A stretch of 64,000 nt of DNA from Gautieria morchelliformis (Eukaryota; Basidiomycota; Agaricomycetes; Gomphales; Gomphaceae): NCBI GenBank assembly GCA_015179125.1, contig WHVA01000437.1, positions 33,052-97,051 of the forward strand. Reading direction: 5' to 3'. The position numbers were made by a program, and so were the translations under genes. The notes below the pieces were generated by a model. The model did not search any database. It had not been told where the DNA came from and saw only the letters and a program-made list of their open reading frames with translations. Shown in pieces: positions 43,553 to 53,829 of the stretch (positions are counted from its first letter, which is position 1; each line of letters opens with the position of its first letter).

Positions 43553-43566
43553 GGGTTATGGGCCCC
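43553..43566 (+). other. Copia primer binding site (initiator tRNA-Met internal)
   Basis: GGGTTATGGGCCCC directly follows the LTR. It is complementary to the anticodon stem-loop region of eukaryotic initiator tRNA-Met, the half-tRNA priming known for copia-type elements. The gag ATG (43558) lies inside this site. Confidence 0.75.
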
Positions 43567-44703
43567 GGAGACACTTCTGAGAAGCTATTGGGTGTTGAGA
43601 AGCTTGCTACTGATGGAAGTAATTGGCCATTGTGGCGAGCCACTCTCATCAGCTATTTCGAGTCCAAAAATCTACTCAAGCATGTAGAAGGGAGAGTCAC
43701 TAGACCTCCTGATCCTCCAGTTATGCCCCCAGGCCATATTCTCACAGAAGCTGAGGAAACTCAGATGGATAAGGCTGAGGAGAAGCTGGAGAGATACCTT
43801 GCTAGAGAAGGACAAGCCAAGACCCAAATCATCGTCTCAGTGTCAGAGTCATTAGCCCTGATGCTACAGAAGCAGAAGACAGCAAAAGAGACTTGGGATG
43901 CACTGGTCAATGAGATGACCAAAAAGCCCAAGATGGTCCTCACCAGCCTGCAGAGACAACTCCGCAGTATGAGATGTCCTGAGGATGGAGACTTGAGAGA
44001 TCATTTGGACAAGGCCCAAGACCTATATGCTCGTCTTAATGAGATGGGAGCCAGAGTTTCCGAAGAAGAATTTATGGACATCATCCTTGCGTCACTTCCA
44101 CCATCCTATGAGGCAGTCATGAATGCCCTTACCACTTCGCTTGAAGAATGCGGGATGCCATTGGTCCCTGATAATATTATTAGGGTACTAAAGGCTCAGT
44201 ATGACAGGAAGAAAACACTCCCGCAAGAAGAGCAGGTGTTTATTGGTTCATCTACTAAGAAGGACCAGAAGGGGCAGAAGGCGCATATATGCACCAACTG
44301 CAAAAAGCCTGGACATTTCATAGAAAATTGCTGGGCTAAAGGAGGTGGTAAAGAAGGTCAAGGACCACGTCAGAAGAAAAAAGCCAAAGCCAAGAAGAAG
44401 AAGAAGGGTAAAGCAAAAGCGAATGTTGCCGAAGAAGAGTCCTCTTCTGAGGAAAGTGGTGATGGGCATCTTGCCTTCACCAATTTTGACGAGTGCTCTA
44501 ATTTCAATCTGAGCACATCCTCAGGAGTTATAGTTATACTCGACACCGGAACAACATCGCATATGACTCCTCATAAAAATTTATTGAGGAACTACTGTCA
44601 ATTCTCACAGCCGAGACTATCCGAGCAGCCAACAAAGGCACTTTTGATGCCTTCGGTTCAGGACTGCTTGTATTATCCAACAAGGTTGGAGATAAAACAG
44701 TAG
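43558..44703 (+). CDS. Copia Gag and start of protease
   Basis: 381 codons from ATG at 43558 (MGPGDTSEKLLGVEKLATDG). Features: the copia Gag motif GSNWPLWRATLISYFESKNL, TAKETWDALVNEMTKK, a UBN2-like middle region, one CCHC zinc knuckle CTNCKKPGHFIENC (about 44290-44335), a lysine-rich basic tail, and the protease active site VILDTGTTSHMTPH near 44535. The frame leaves the expected one near 44620, before the end of the protease, so the ORF ends early at 44703. Confidence 0.88.
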   Translation: MGPGDTSEKLLGVEKLATDGSNWPLWRATLISYFESKNLLKHVEGRVTRPPDPPVMPPGHILTEAEETQMDKAEEKLERYLAREGQAKTQIIVSVSESLALMLQKQKTAKETWDALVNEMTKKPKMVLTSLQRQLRSMRCPEDGDLRDHLDKAQDLYARLNEMGARVSEEEFMDIILASLPPSYEAVMNALTTSLEECGMPLVPDNIIRVLKAQYDRKKTLPQEEQVFIGSSTKKDQKGQKAHICTNCKKPGHFIENCWAKGGGKEGQGPRQKKKAKAKKKKKGKAKANVAEEESSSEESGDGHLAFTNFDECSNFNLSTSSGVIVILDTGTTSHMTPHKNLLRNYCQFSQPRLSEQPTKALLMPSVQDCLYYPTRLEIKQ

Positions 44704-45872
44704 AAGTCACGTTGCAAGATACATATTATGCTCCAAAAATTGCTGCTACCCTCGTCTCGATCGGTCGGTGCGATGATGCTGGCTACGACATTCGACTCGG
44801 TGGCCAGAAATGCACAATATCTAACGCTACTGGAAAGGTATTGATGCAAGCACCGAAGGTCAATGGTTTATATCGACTAGACCTCCAGTCACCAAGTGCT
44901 CAAGCCCATATGTGTTTGTCTGCCATGGAAATTCATCAAAAAATGGGGCACATCTCACAGAAGTCCCTACAACATCTATTAAATCATGGCATGATATTAG
45001 GCATTGAACTGAGCTCCACAGGCGATAGAATTGTCTGTGATGCGTGTATTCAGGCCAAGATTGCACGCAAACCTCTTCCTCGAGAACCCAGAGACCGAAC
45101 GTCAAATTCGGTGACAGAATTTATTCTGATGTCTGGGGACCTGCAAGGCACCTCACAATCGATAAGAAGTCATATTATGTCTCCTTTATCGATGATTACT
45201 CAAGAGAATCGGTGATCTATCTCATGGCGAACAAATCAGAAGCATTCTCAAAGTACAAGCTCTATGAGGCTTTAATGCTTCGACAGAGAAATGTGCACAT
45301 CAAGGCACTTGTTTCTGATCGAGGGGGCGAGTATACGAGCTCTGAATTCGAACAGCATCTAGCCAAACAAGGCACGAAGCATCATTGACGGTACACGACA
45401 CACCAGAGTCTAATGGTGTTGCCGAACGTCTGAACCGAACTCTCACTGAGAGAACTCGTGCCATGCTGTTAGAATCAGGCCTTCCTAAGATATTATGGGG
45501 CTATGCAATACAGCATGCCAATTATCTTAGGAACAGGATGCATACAAGAGCTCTACCGGATAAAACGCCCTACGAATGATCACCATGAGAAACCGAATCT
45601 CAAAGCGTTCATGCGTGGGGAACCGAAGTCTATGTCAAGGTCACTCAGGGAGATAAATTGGCAGCTCGTGCCAAGAGAGCTCGGTGGATAGGAATTTCTG
45701 CGCAGAGTCATGTTCATTATGTTTATTGGCCTGACTCGCACAAAGTTTCTGTCAGCGGAACATTGTGTTTGATTCAGAGATGAAGAAGGGAAAGGTCCCA
45801 ATCATTTCTATTGAGGAATCTAAGCTACCTACATCTAGAGAGGAGAAGAAGGCCATTCCGGCATCACGCCTG
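44625..45872 (+). pseudogene. Copia protease end and integrase, frame-shifted
   Basis: LQDTYYAPKIAATLVSIGRC (protease end), the GAG-pre-integrase region HQKMGHISQKSLQHLL and CDACIQAK, then, after a frame change near 45090, the integrase core: FIDDYSRESVIYLM, ALVSDRGGEYTSSEFEQHL, and after another shift near 45386 VHDTPESNGVAERLNRTLTE with the catalytic Glu. A later stop near 45578 follows KTPYE. The active-site residues are present but the frame is not continuous. Confidence 0.87.
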
Positions 45873-47190
45873 TGCCTGATCGCTTAGTCAGCGAAGAGGC
45901 AAAGATCGAAGAAATTGATGAAAGCGCACCAGAGGAATATCTTGAAAAGCTGCAACCTATTCAGGGAGTTGATGACAGACCTAGAGAAGCTGAACCGATA
46001 AGGAGAAGCGAAAGGATCCGTCAACAACAAGTGCAGCCGGCCCCATCAGGTCCCGTAACAAGATCTCAAACCCAGAGACAAGCTGGCACACATATGACTA
46101 CGCTAGCTTACGAGGACGTTGAGGACCATAAAGAAGTTTTATTCGACCAAGAATTATCCTCCGAGATTGATGGCATCAGTAGCTATGAGTGTGCCATCAG
46201 TGCGTTTCTAACCGACGGTCAAAACAATAACAAGGCGCCGGATTTGATCAAATTGAACCTAGCAATGCAGACGAAGCTCTGAATAATCCTATATGGAAGA
46301 AATCAATGGACAAAGAGTATGAGGCCCTAATCGACAAGGGAGTGTGGGAACGAGCCAAACCACCTCCTGGAGCCAATATTGTCGGTAATAAATGGGTCTA
46401 CCTTTGGAAGCGTAATCCAGAAGGGAAACCAATAATGCCTAAATCGAGAATGGTCGCCCAAGGCTTCACACAGAAGTTTGGAGTCGACTATGATGAGACA
46501 TACTCACCTGTTGCTCGGTTATCCTCCCTACGGATCATATGCGCCATTGCTGCTAGGAATGACTGGCCTATCCATCAAATGGACGTGGACTATGCATACC
46601 TCAATGCTACACTACCTGAACCTATTTACATGAAGCAGCCGTATGGATATGAGTCTAGAGACAAAGACGAAGTGCTACTTTTGAAGAAAGCACTCTATGG
46701 CCTCAAACAATCTGGAAGGGAATGGTACAAACGTCTAAGTGGTGAATTCCACAAATTAGGATTCACTACGTCAGCCACAGATGGGGCTGTATTTTATAGA
46801 CGTGGCGGAAAGGGGCATGTGATCATTGCAACAGCTGTGGATGATCTCACCATCACAGCTGAGAATCAGTCAGTCCTGGACGAAGTCAAACGAGATCTTG
46901 CTCAGGTCTTCAGTATGAAAGATCTAGGCGAGATTCATTGGCTATTGAATCTCAAAATTGAAAGAGACTGGCAGAAGAAAACTATTGCAATTTCACAACC
47001 TGCATACATCGAGAAGATCATCAAGAAATTCAATCTCGAAGATGCAAAGACTTATGCTACGCCCCTTGATCCAGCTGTTAAATTATCAAAAGACCAGTGT
47101 CCTTCTACAGAGAGAGGCAAGAAAGCCATGTCGAAGTTTCCATACAGGCAAGCCATAGGATCACTGATGTGGGCAGCTGTAGCCACTTGA
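45872..47190 (+). pseudogene. Copia reverse transcriptase
   Basis: A spacer (RRSERIRQQQVQPAPSGPVT) precedes RT: WKKSMDKEYEALIDKGVWE, NIVGNKWVYLWKRNPEGKP, RMVAQGFTQKFGVDYDETYS, HQMDVDYAYLNATL, KKALYGLKQSGREWYKRL, TAVDDLTITAENQ (DD catalytic box) and KDLGEIHWLLNLKIERDWQ. It ends at a TGA (47188-47190) after MWAAVAT, where copia proteins read an arginine (RPDIAF). The second copia copy has the same TGA. Confidence 0.9.
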
Positions 47191-47793
47191 CCTGACATTG
47201 CATTTGCGGTGTCATTGCTTTCGCAATTCCTCGAAAATCCAGGTGGCACACATTGGAATGCAGTCAAACGTGTCTTCAAATATTTGAAAGGCACGAAGCA
47301 TTACAAGCTCACACTTGGAAGAAATCGAGACGGCTTGATGGGGTATTCAGATGCGGATTGGGGTTCACAGAGTCATAGGCGTTCGTATTCGGCATACTTA
47401 TTTCAGATTGATGGAGGCACTGTTTCATGGAGTTGCCAGAAACAGTCGATAGTAGCCCTCTCATCAACTGAAGCCGAATTCGTCGCCCTGACCCATGCGG
47501 GCAAAGAGGCTCTTTGGATGCGCCATTTTATTTCTGAAATATTCCAACCACTGAACAGACCCATCAAAATTTATTCAGACAATCAATCAGCCATTGCCAT
47601 CACGTATGGCACTCAACAACACACGAGAACCAAACATTTCGACATCAGATTATATTTCCTTCGAGATATAATCAAAAATCAACAAGCCAAGCTCGTTTAT
47701 TTGCCAACCGAACAAATGTTGGCAGATATCCTCACCAAAGGACTTCCTAGTCCTAGAGTGAAGATCCTCAACGAGCAAATCGGAATATATTAA
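47191..47793 (+). pseudogene. Copia RNase H (C-terminal end of Pol)
   Basis: In frame after the TGA: PDIAFAVSLLSQFLENPG, MGYSDADWGSQSHRRS, SWSCQKQSIVALSSTEAEF, KIYSDNQSAIAIT, TRTKHFDIRLYFLRD and LPTEQMLADILTKGLP, the hallmarks of copia RNase H. The stop is a TAA followed by the polypurine tract TTGAGGGGGCG and the 3' LTR. Confidence 0.92.
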
Positions 47794-47806
47794 GCTTGAG
47801 GGGGCG

Positions 47807-48303
47807 TGTTGGGTGCATTTATGCTCCTGCACCAAAATCAAGCATAATATATCCAATTTGTTGTGTGGTTTCTCAATTTCTTCTCATTTTGTTCTTGTAT
47901 TATGCATCCATTTCTCTGGTTATTTTCGAAATTTTCCACTCACTCCCTGTCTCTCTATTTCATCTTGTTATTCCTACTTTCACAAGCGGCTGCACCCAGC
48001 GGAGTCTGAAATGACTTCGACGCGCGAGCTCTTGGGCACTAAAGGGCCGGGTAGTAGTACATGCGCAGTGAAACAGTTTCCCCCTCTCTCAGTGACAACT
48101 AAATTCACTGAGAGAGGCAAGTAAATTAGTCTAGCATTCTTTCGATTTATTAACCTAGAAATCCTCTGTAGTGAATTGTTTTCTAGGTAGTGTATAATAT
48201 ATTTACAGTGACAACTAAATTCACTGAGAGAGTGAATTGTTTTCTAGTCTATTCTTTTGAGCAAGAAGTCCATTCCTACTGCCTATAATTCCTGTCCTCT
48301 ACA
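47807..48303 (+). repeat. Copia 3' LTR
   Basis: 497 bp, TGTTGGGTGC...CTCTACA, preceded by a polypurine tract at about 47795-47806. Nearly identical to the 5' LTR. Confidence 0.93.
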
Positions 48304-48659
48304 GAGGACTTAGGCATCACTGGTGAGTTCTCATACTTCATCTTCGTTACCTTAGCCTTCGAACTATTTTCTGTGCTGTCGGTGAAGGGCTCCGAAGGAG
48401 CACCTTCGCCGGCGAAGGGATTGTCGCTACTTAGACAACCCTTCCGTGAGACCTTGCACGTTACATCGTCAAGTGCCACAGGCTATTTCGCTACGACTGT
48501 AGATAAGGCGAGCTCCGCTCAGGCAGCCCTCTTATCTTGTGAACATTTATTGGTTCACCTATTCGCTGAACTGCATACTTATTCGCACAAGTTATTCGGG
48601 CATTCGCTGTGTTTACTAATACACGATATTAACGCCTAAAAACCAATCTTGACATCCCT

Positions 48660-49492
48660 ATAGCTGGGGAATTCAATATCCATTGTATCCAACCCTGCTT
48701 CCCTGATTCACAGTGCTTGGAGCTGGTCTCAGGGGAACTCCATTTGCTTCCATGTACCTTCAGATTTGTTCACATCATTTCACTCATGTTCACCCCCAAC
48801 TGTCCAAGCCGCTGTTCATGCGAACAGGTAGCTGCCCTCACCTCACTCCCCATGGCCTCTGGGCCTCTTGCACTTTTGATGCTTCCCGGCTGGTCAGATC
48901 TCACAATGGGGTCAGATCTCGGAACCAGGTCGGCTCTCAGGAGGGGGTCAGATCTCAGGAGGGGGTCAGATCTGGGTGAGTAATGGCGATAGAACTCGGC
49001 TTGGGCTTTTGGGGGCTCAGCCCGGCCTGGGCCGGGCCATGCCCATCACTAGGGGCAGGGGGCGCTAGCGGGAGCTGAGCATGGAGGCAGGTGTACTTAG
49101 AATACGTCCAAAGAGAATACATGCCCGGAGGGCTCCCACATGAGGATTGTGCCCTCCTCATCTCTCATCTGCTGCCATTCTGTCTGCACTGGCCTTTGCA
49201 GCAGGTGTTTGATGTTTCCTGGGTGCCACCGCAGGATTTCTGATGTGTATCATTTGCCTCTGGGAACGAGTACTGTTCGTCAGTGACATGCGCTGTTTAT
49301 CAGCGGCGGGTAGTACTCACCATGTTGCGGGTCTGCCCTGCGTTGGTGTTCGAGGCCGTGAGGTACAGGTCGGCCGTGATCAGCATCAGTCAGCACGTCT
49401 GGGGCTGGGGAGTCGCCGATCAGACCGTCAGGTGACTAAAGGGGATGCACTACAATACCTGAATCCAGGAGTCCATGCTAACTCCCCTAGCC
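48660..49492. repeat. Non-coding stretch: small tandem repeat, possible hAT end, dispersed repeat copy
   Basis: 48896-48975: four imperfect copies of an 18-bp unit GGGGTCAGATCTCAGGAG. 48990-49051: GC-rich GGGCTTTTGGGGGCTCAGCC ending CCCATCACTA, which in reverse complement starts TAGTGATGGGC like the ends of the hAT element at 31853; the partner end is not found. 49400-49478: third copy of the repeat seen at 28708 and 28806. No gene recognised. Confidence 0.5.
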
Positions 49493-50774
49493 ATTATACA
49501 CTACCTAGAAATTAATTCACTACAGGATTTCTAGGTCAACAAATCGAAGAGAAATAAGACTAATTTACTTGCCTCTCTCAGTGAATTTAGTTGTCACTGA
49601 GAGAGGGGGGAAATGTGTCTCATGCGCATGTACTACTAGCCGGCAATTTAGCGCCCGTGAGGCACTGGTGTGCCGTGATAAGCGCCCATAGAACATAGCG
49701 CGTTAGTGAACAGCCGCAGCTCAAAAAGGAAACTTGTCCACAACCACCCACAGAGGGTCGGTTGGACAGAACATGAAAAGAAGTAGAAATACAGCTTCGA
49801 AAAATCAAAGAAAAATTTGACAAATCATAGAATGAATGTCAGCATGGTTTCAAGTCAAAATCAAGAGAAATACAACTGGTGGAATCTATTTGGCCTGATT
49901 TTGGTGCAGGAGCATAAATGCACCCAACACGCCCCCTCAAGCCTAATATATTCCAAGCTTCTCATTGAGGATCTTCACTCTAGGACTAGGAAGTCCTTTA
50001 GTGAGAATATCTCAAATAAACGAGATTGGCTTCTTGATTTTTGATCATATCTCGAAGGAAATATAATCTGATGTCGAAATGCTTGGTTCTCGTGTGTTGT
50101 TGAGTGCCATATGTGATTGCAATGGCTGATTGATTGTCTGAATAAACTTGGATGGGTCTGTTCAGTGGTTGGAAGATTTCAGAAATAAAATGGCACATCC
50201 AGAGAGCCTCTTTGCCCGCATGGGTCAGGGCGACGAATTCGGCTTCAGTTGATGAGAGGGCTACTATCGATTGCTTCTGGCAACTCCATGAAACAGTGCC
50301 CCCATCAATCTGAAATAAATATGCTGAATATGAACGCCTATGACTCTATGAACCCCAATCCGCATCTGAATACCCTATCAAGCCATCTTGATTTCTTCCA
50401 AGTGTGAGTTTGTAATGCTTCGTGCCTTTCAAATATTTGAAGACACGTTTAACTGCATTCCAATGTGTGCCACCTGGATTTTCGAGGAATTGTGAGAGCA
50501 ATGACACCGCAAATGCAATGTCAGGTCAAGTGGCTACAGCTGCCCACATCAGTGATCCTATGGCTTGCCTGTATGGAATCTTTGACATGGCTTTCTTGCC
50601 TCTCTCTGTAGAAGGACATTGGTCTTTAGATAATTTAACGGCTGGATCAAGAGGCATAGTATAAGTCTTCGCATCTTCGAGATTGAATTTTTTGATGATT
50701 TTCTTGATGTATGCGGGTTGTGAAATTGCAATGGTTTTCTTCTGCCAATCCCTTTCGATTTTGAGATTCAATAA
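49493..50774 (-). mobile_element. Copia fragment, 3' LTR and end of Pol
   Basis: A diverged LTR of the same copia family, cut at one end (49493-49929), followed on the minus strand by the polypurine tract, RNase H (QKQSIVALSSTEAEFV-type sequence) and the end of RT up to NLKIERDWQKKTIAIS at about 50770. There it joins gypsy sequence abruptly. It carries the same TGA after MWAAVAT (near 50526-50528) as the long copia copy. Confidence 0.88.
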
Positions 50775-51598
50775 GGCAGAGGTTGCAGAACTTCACATAC
50801 TGACTGATGTAGCTCGACATCTGCGGCCACCAGTAGTCCCATGCCACCAATTCCAACATCTCCCATCTCCCAAACCCAAGTGTTGTGGTGCTGGGACATG
50901 ATTCAGTGCTGAAGGTCATGCACATTTGGGACATAGATCTTACCCTGGAACTGCAACAGCCCATCCTTTTCTGACCACTCAGCACTCTGTACCAAGACAG
51001 AGTTCCCCTTTTGGAGTACCTTTACCACCTCCTCCTCATTCTCCCCATCTGAGAAACCCCTACGGATGTCTTGGAGGACATCAGCTTCTTCACTGACATC
51101 CATCACTCCAAGAGCTCGGGCCGCGAAGAGGTCAGGACAGCGCAGGGTGAGGTTGGCATTGTCTCCACTCCCAGAGTCATGGTCCACACACTGAGATAGG
51201 GCATCAGGTTATCCATGGACCTTCCCAGCCTGTGGTGCAGCTCAAAGTCAAACCGAGACAGGTAGAGGGACCACCAAGCCTGTCTCTGGTTGAGCTTCTT
51301 AGATGTGCAGAGGTACTCTAGGTTTTTGTGGTCCATCCAGATCTCAACCTGGCTGTGAGCTCCTTCCAGGAAATGCCACCACTCTTCCAAGGTTTGGATG
51401 ATTGCCATCATCTCTTTGTTGTGAATCTCATAATTCCATTTGACAGGGCTTAGGCTCTTGGGGAAGTAGGTGATCGGGTGCCACTTCTCATCCTGATGGG
51501 ACTGCTGGGACAAGATGGCCCTGGTAGCTGTGTTGGATGAGTGGGCCTCCATTTGGAAAGGGTGGAGGTCATCTGGGAATATGAGAATCAGAGCTGAG
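50775..51598 (-). pseudogene. Gypsy fragment: RNase H and start of integrase
   Basis: MEAHSSNTATRAILSQQS, WNYEIHNKEMMAIIQTLEEW, IWMDHKNLEYLCTSKKLNQR and SLYLSRFDFELHHRLGRSMD (RNase H and tether), then FQGKIYVPNVHDL and, after a stop and deletion of the HH half, WWPQMSSYISQYVKFCNLC. The first RNase H motif has lost its DAS (EAHSSN where TDASxx is usual). Confidence 0.83.
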
Positions 51599-52608
51599 TG
51601 TCATGACTTGTTTATTTCTTGCACCCAGCTATCACTACTTTCCCTTTCACCACTCCTCCTCCATGTTCTCTCATCTTCGCCCCTCCCTTCGACCACGCCT
51701 CCTCTATGTTTGCTCCATTCGCCCTTCGCCACATTTGCTGAACGATTATTCGCTGCTCGCATCATTCACCAGCAGGCACACCATCAACCCGGCTTGATGG
51801 TTCATCACTGGCCCCATCATCTTCCTGACTCAACCCCTTTCAGTGTTCGTATGGCCGGAATACATTCGCAGGATGTCCTACCCGTAGATTGTGTGGGATC
51901 AACCAAGCAGATAAAAAGTCCATGCAGGGTAACATGTATGCAGGTCTCAAGGCGTGTTTTTGTACATAGGTACCTTAGCCCTCTCTCCTCCCCATTGTTT
52001 CATGTTTGCACTCCTCTTTCATTCTATTGTATATGTGTTTCATCTATTTGTATCATGCCTGCGCACCCCTATCCAACCCTGACTCAAGACGGCCTCTTTC
52101 CTATTCACTGATATCATACGAGCATTCAATATAAGTAGTTTACATTCGCATGTATATTCCCCAGTTTAATTATCATATGTCTATCTTATGCAAAACTTGA
52201 CCTCACTGTGACCATTGTCTTGAGCCCTCTCCTGTAGATTCCTTTCTTCGACCAGAGGAGGACTTAAGCACCACTGGTGAGTTTTTGTACTCCATCTTCG
52301 TTACCTTAGCCTTTGTATTATTATCTGTGCATTCGGCGAAGGGCTCCGAAGCAGCGCCTTCACCGGCGAAAGGACTGTTGCTGCTTCAACAACCTTTCCG
52401 TGACACCTTGCACATTACGTCGTCAAGTGCCACGGACTACTTCGCTACGCTGTAGATAGGGCGAGCTCCTTTTGGGCAGCCCTCTTACCTTCTAGACATT
52501 TATTGGTTCACCTTATTCGCCGAATGGCACACTTCTTCGCACAAGCTATTCGGGCATTCGCTGTGTTCACTAATACATGATATTAACGCCTAAAAACCAA
52601 TCTTGACA
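51599..52608 (+). mobile_element. Solo LTR, family B2
   Basis: 1010 bp, TGTCATGACTTG...AATCTTGACA, with perfect CTGAG duplications (51594-51598 and 52609-52613). It interrupts gypsy RT between FNKLKQLITS and the following ILIFPDD. Confidence 0.92.
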
Positions 52609-53829
52609 CTGAGGTGATCAACTGCTTGAGCTTGTTGAAGGCAGCTTGCTCGGCCTGTATTCTCGAAGTCTCTCTAGGACCCATCGCACAACTTCCTGAT
52701 GTTTTGAGAGTGTCTTTATGAATATGAGGATGTCATCAAGATACATGCAGACAACACCTTCCATAATCATACCTTGGAAAACATTGTTCATCATGGTCTG
52801 GAAGGTCACCAGGCTGTTTGTAAGGCCGAAGAACAAAACCCAAGGTTTGAACAGGCCTTGGTTCATGCAGAAGGCAGCCATTCACTTGTCTCCTTCCCGA
52901 ATATGGACATTATTGAAGCCCCATCAGACATCCAACTTTGTAAAGTATCTCGCACCTCGAAGTTGGTTGCTGAGTTTGAAGATGAGCAGGATCAGATACT
53001 GGTTCTTGATGAAGAAGACCAGGGAGGCCATTGGTGACTTAGACAGCGTGATCCTCCCGGTGCAGAGGCTCTCTTGCAGAAGGTTGTCCAGCTCAATCCA
53101 GGGCTGTCCACGAGTCAACCTGCAGGTTACCTGGACTCAGACTCACAGGTTTGCCAGCTTCCAGAAGTGGAACCTGGACTTGACCTGAGTTTTCCTGCAG
53201 GTTGACTTGGACCCACAGGTTAAACCTGTGGGTGACTTGAGGTGATTCGCCGGATTATCTCGAGCTGACTCACCCCGTGCGAGTGCATGACACATCTACT
53301 CCTGCGGAGACGCGCCTGCACACGAGGGCATGCGTGTGTACACACGCCCCACCCCACTTGCCACCACCGCACGTGCCATACCACGCAGACACGTGCACCA
53401 CCCCAGTGTGAGGGGCGGGGTGTGTGTCTGCTTGGGCGTGTGCAGTGGTGGCTGCTGCGTGTGGATGCATGTGTTGGTAGTGGTGGAGGAGGTGGTGGTG
53501 CATGGGGGTGTGGGAGCAGGTGGCAGTGTTGCGTGCCGTGGTGGTAGACAGCACGTGGGGGTGGTGGCGGCATTCAGAGTGGTCACGTGACCGTCCCAGA
53601 ATACTCTGGCAGGTTTGCGAGTCACCTGCGGCATTCCGAAAGCCAAACCTGGACTTGCCAGGTTTTTAAGCGCTGGGTCACCTGGACTTGTGGGAGTTGG
53701 ATCCGCAGGTTAAAATCGCAGGTTGAACTGCGAGTCACCTGTAGGAACCTGGACTTGTGGACAGCCCTGGCTCATTCTGCTCTGAGGGAGACAGTGGGCA
53801 CACCTTGCAGTTCATTGGCTTGGACCCAG
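52609..53829 (-). pseudogene. Gypsy fragment: reverse transcriptase, split by MITE
   Basis: CKVCPLSPSEQNE (53778-53829), then, beyond the MITE, LDNL and LQESLCTGRITLSKSPMASL, YFTKLDV, CMNQGLFKPWVLFFGLTNSL and VCMYLDDILIFIKTL. The YLDD box is intact. A deletion joins WVLERLREY directly to AFNKLKQLITS, losing the thumb. Confidence 0.83.
53099..53769. mobile_element. hAT-like MITE with 8-bp TSD
   Basis: 671 bp with terminal inverted repeats CAGGGCTGTCCAC(G/A)AGTC at both ends. Flanks are GCTCAATC (53091-53098) and GCTCATTC (53770-53777), an 8-bp duplication with one mismatch. Subterminal copies of AACCTGCAGGTT-like and GAGTCACCTG-like motifs are present. The centre is a G/T-rich strand-biased stretch without a gene; ORFs there are low complexity. 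Confidence 0.82.

Larger units (their letters stand above)
43057..48303 (+). mobile_element. Copia element, recently inserted but coding-defective
   Basis: LTRs 43057-43552 and 47807-48303, flanked by perfect GAGGA duplications (43052-43056 and 48304-48308) inside the B1 LTR. By eye the LTRs differ by one inserted base and one G/A change, so the insertion is young. Coding order is Gag, protease, integrase, RT, RNase H, the Ty1/copia order. The reading frame is broken by at least three frameshifts and several stops. Confidence 0.93.
41819..48654 (+). repeat. 3' LTR of gypsy element 3, in three pieces
   Basis: Pieces 41819-42234, 42786-43056 and 48304-48654. Joined without the duplicated target bases they give about 1.03 kb, the length of the 5' LTR, and end CTTGACA before TCCCT. 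Confidence 0.88.
34060..48659 (+). mobile_element. Gypsy element 3 with nested insertions
   Basis: 5' LTR 34065-35094 and a 3' LTR starting at 41819 and ending at 48654; the whole is flanked by perfect TCCCT duplications (34060-34064 and 48655-48659). The 3' LTR is split by a family A solo LTR (42235-42785) and by a copia element (43057-48303). The two LTR copies of this element are very similar by eye, with mostly C/T differences. Internal pol is full length but full of stops. Two purine tracts each followed by an LTR start (before 40469 and before 41819) show that the interior is itself composite. Confidence 0.85.

Noticed and set aside
53220-53646. Overlapping His/Pro/Thr- and Gly/Val-rich ORFs on both strands
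   Set aside because: Low-complexity translations of the G/T-rich centre of the MITE.
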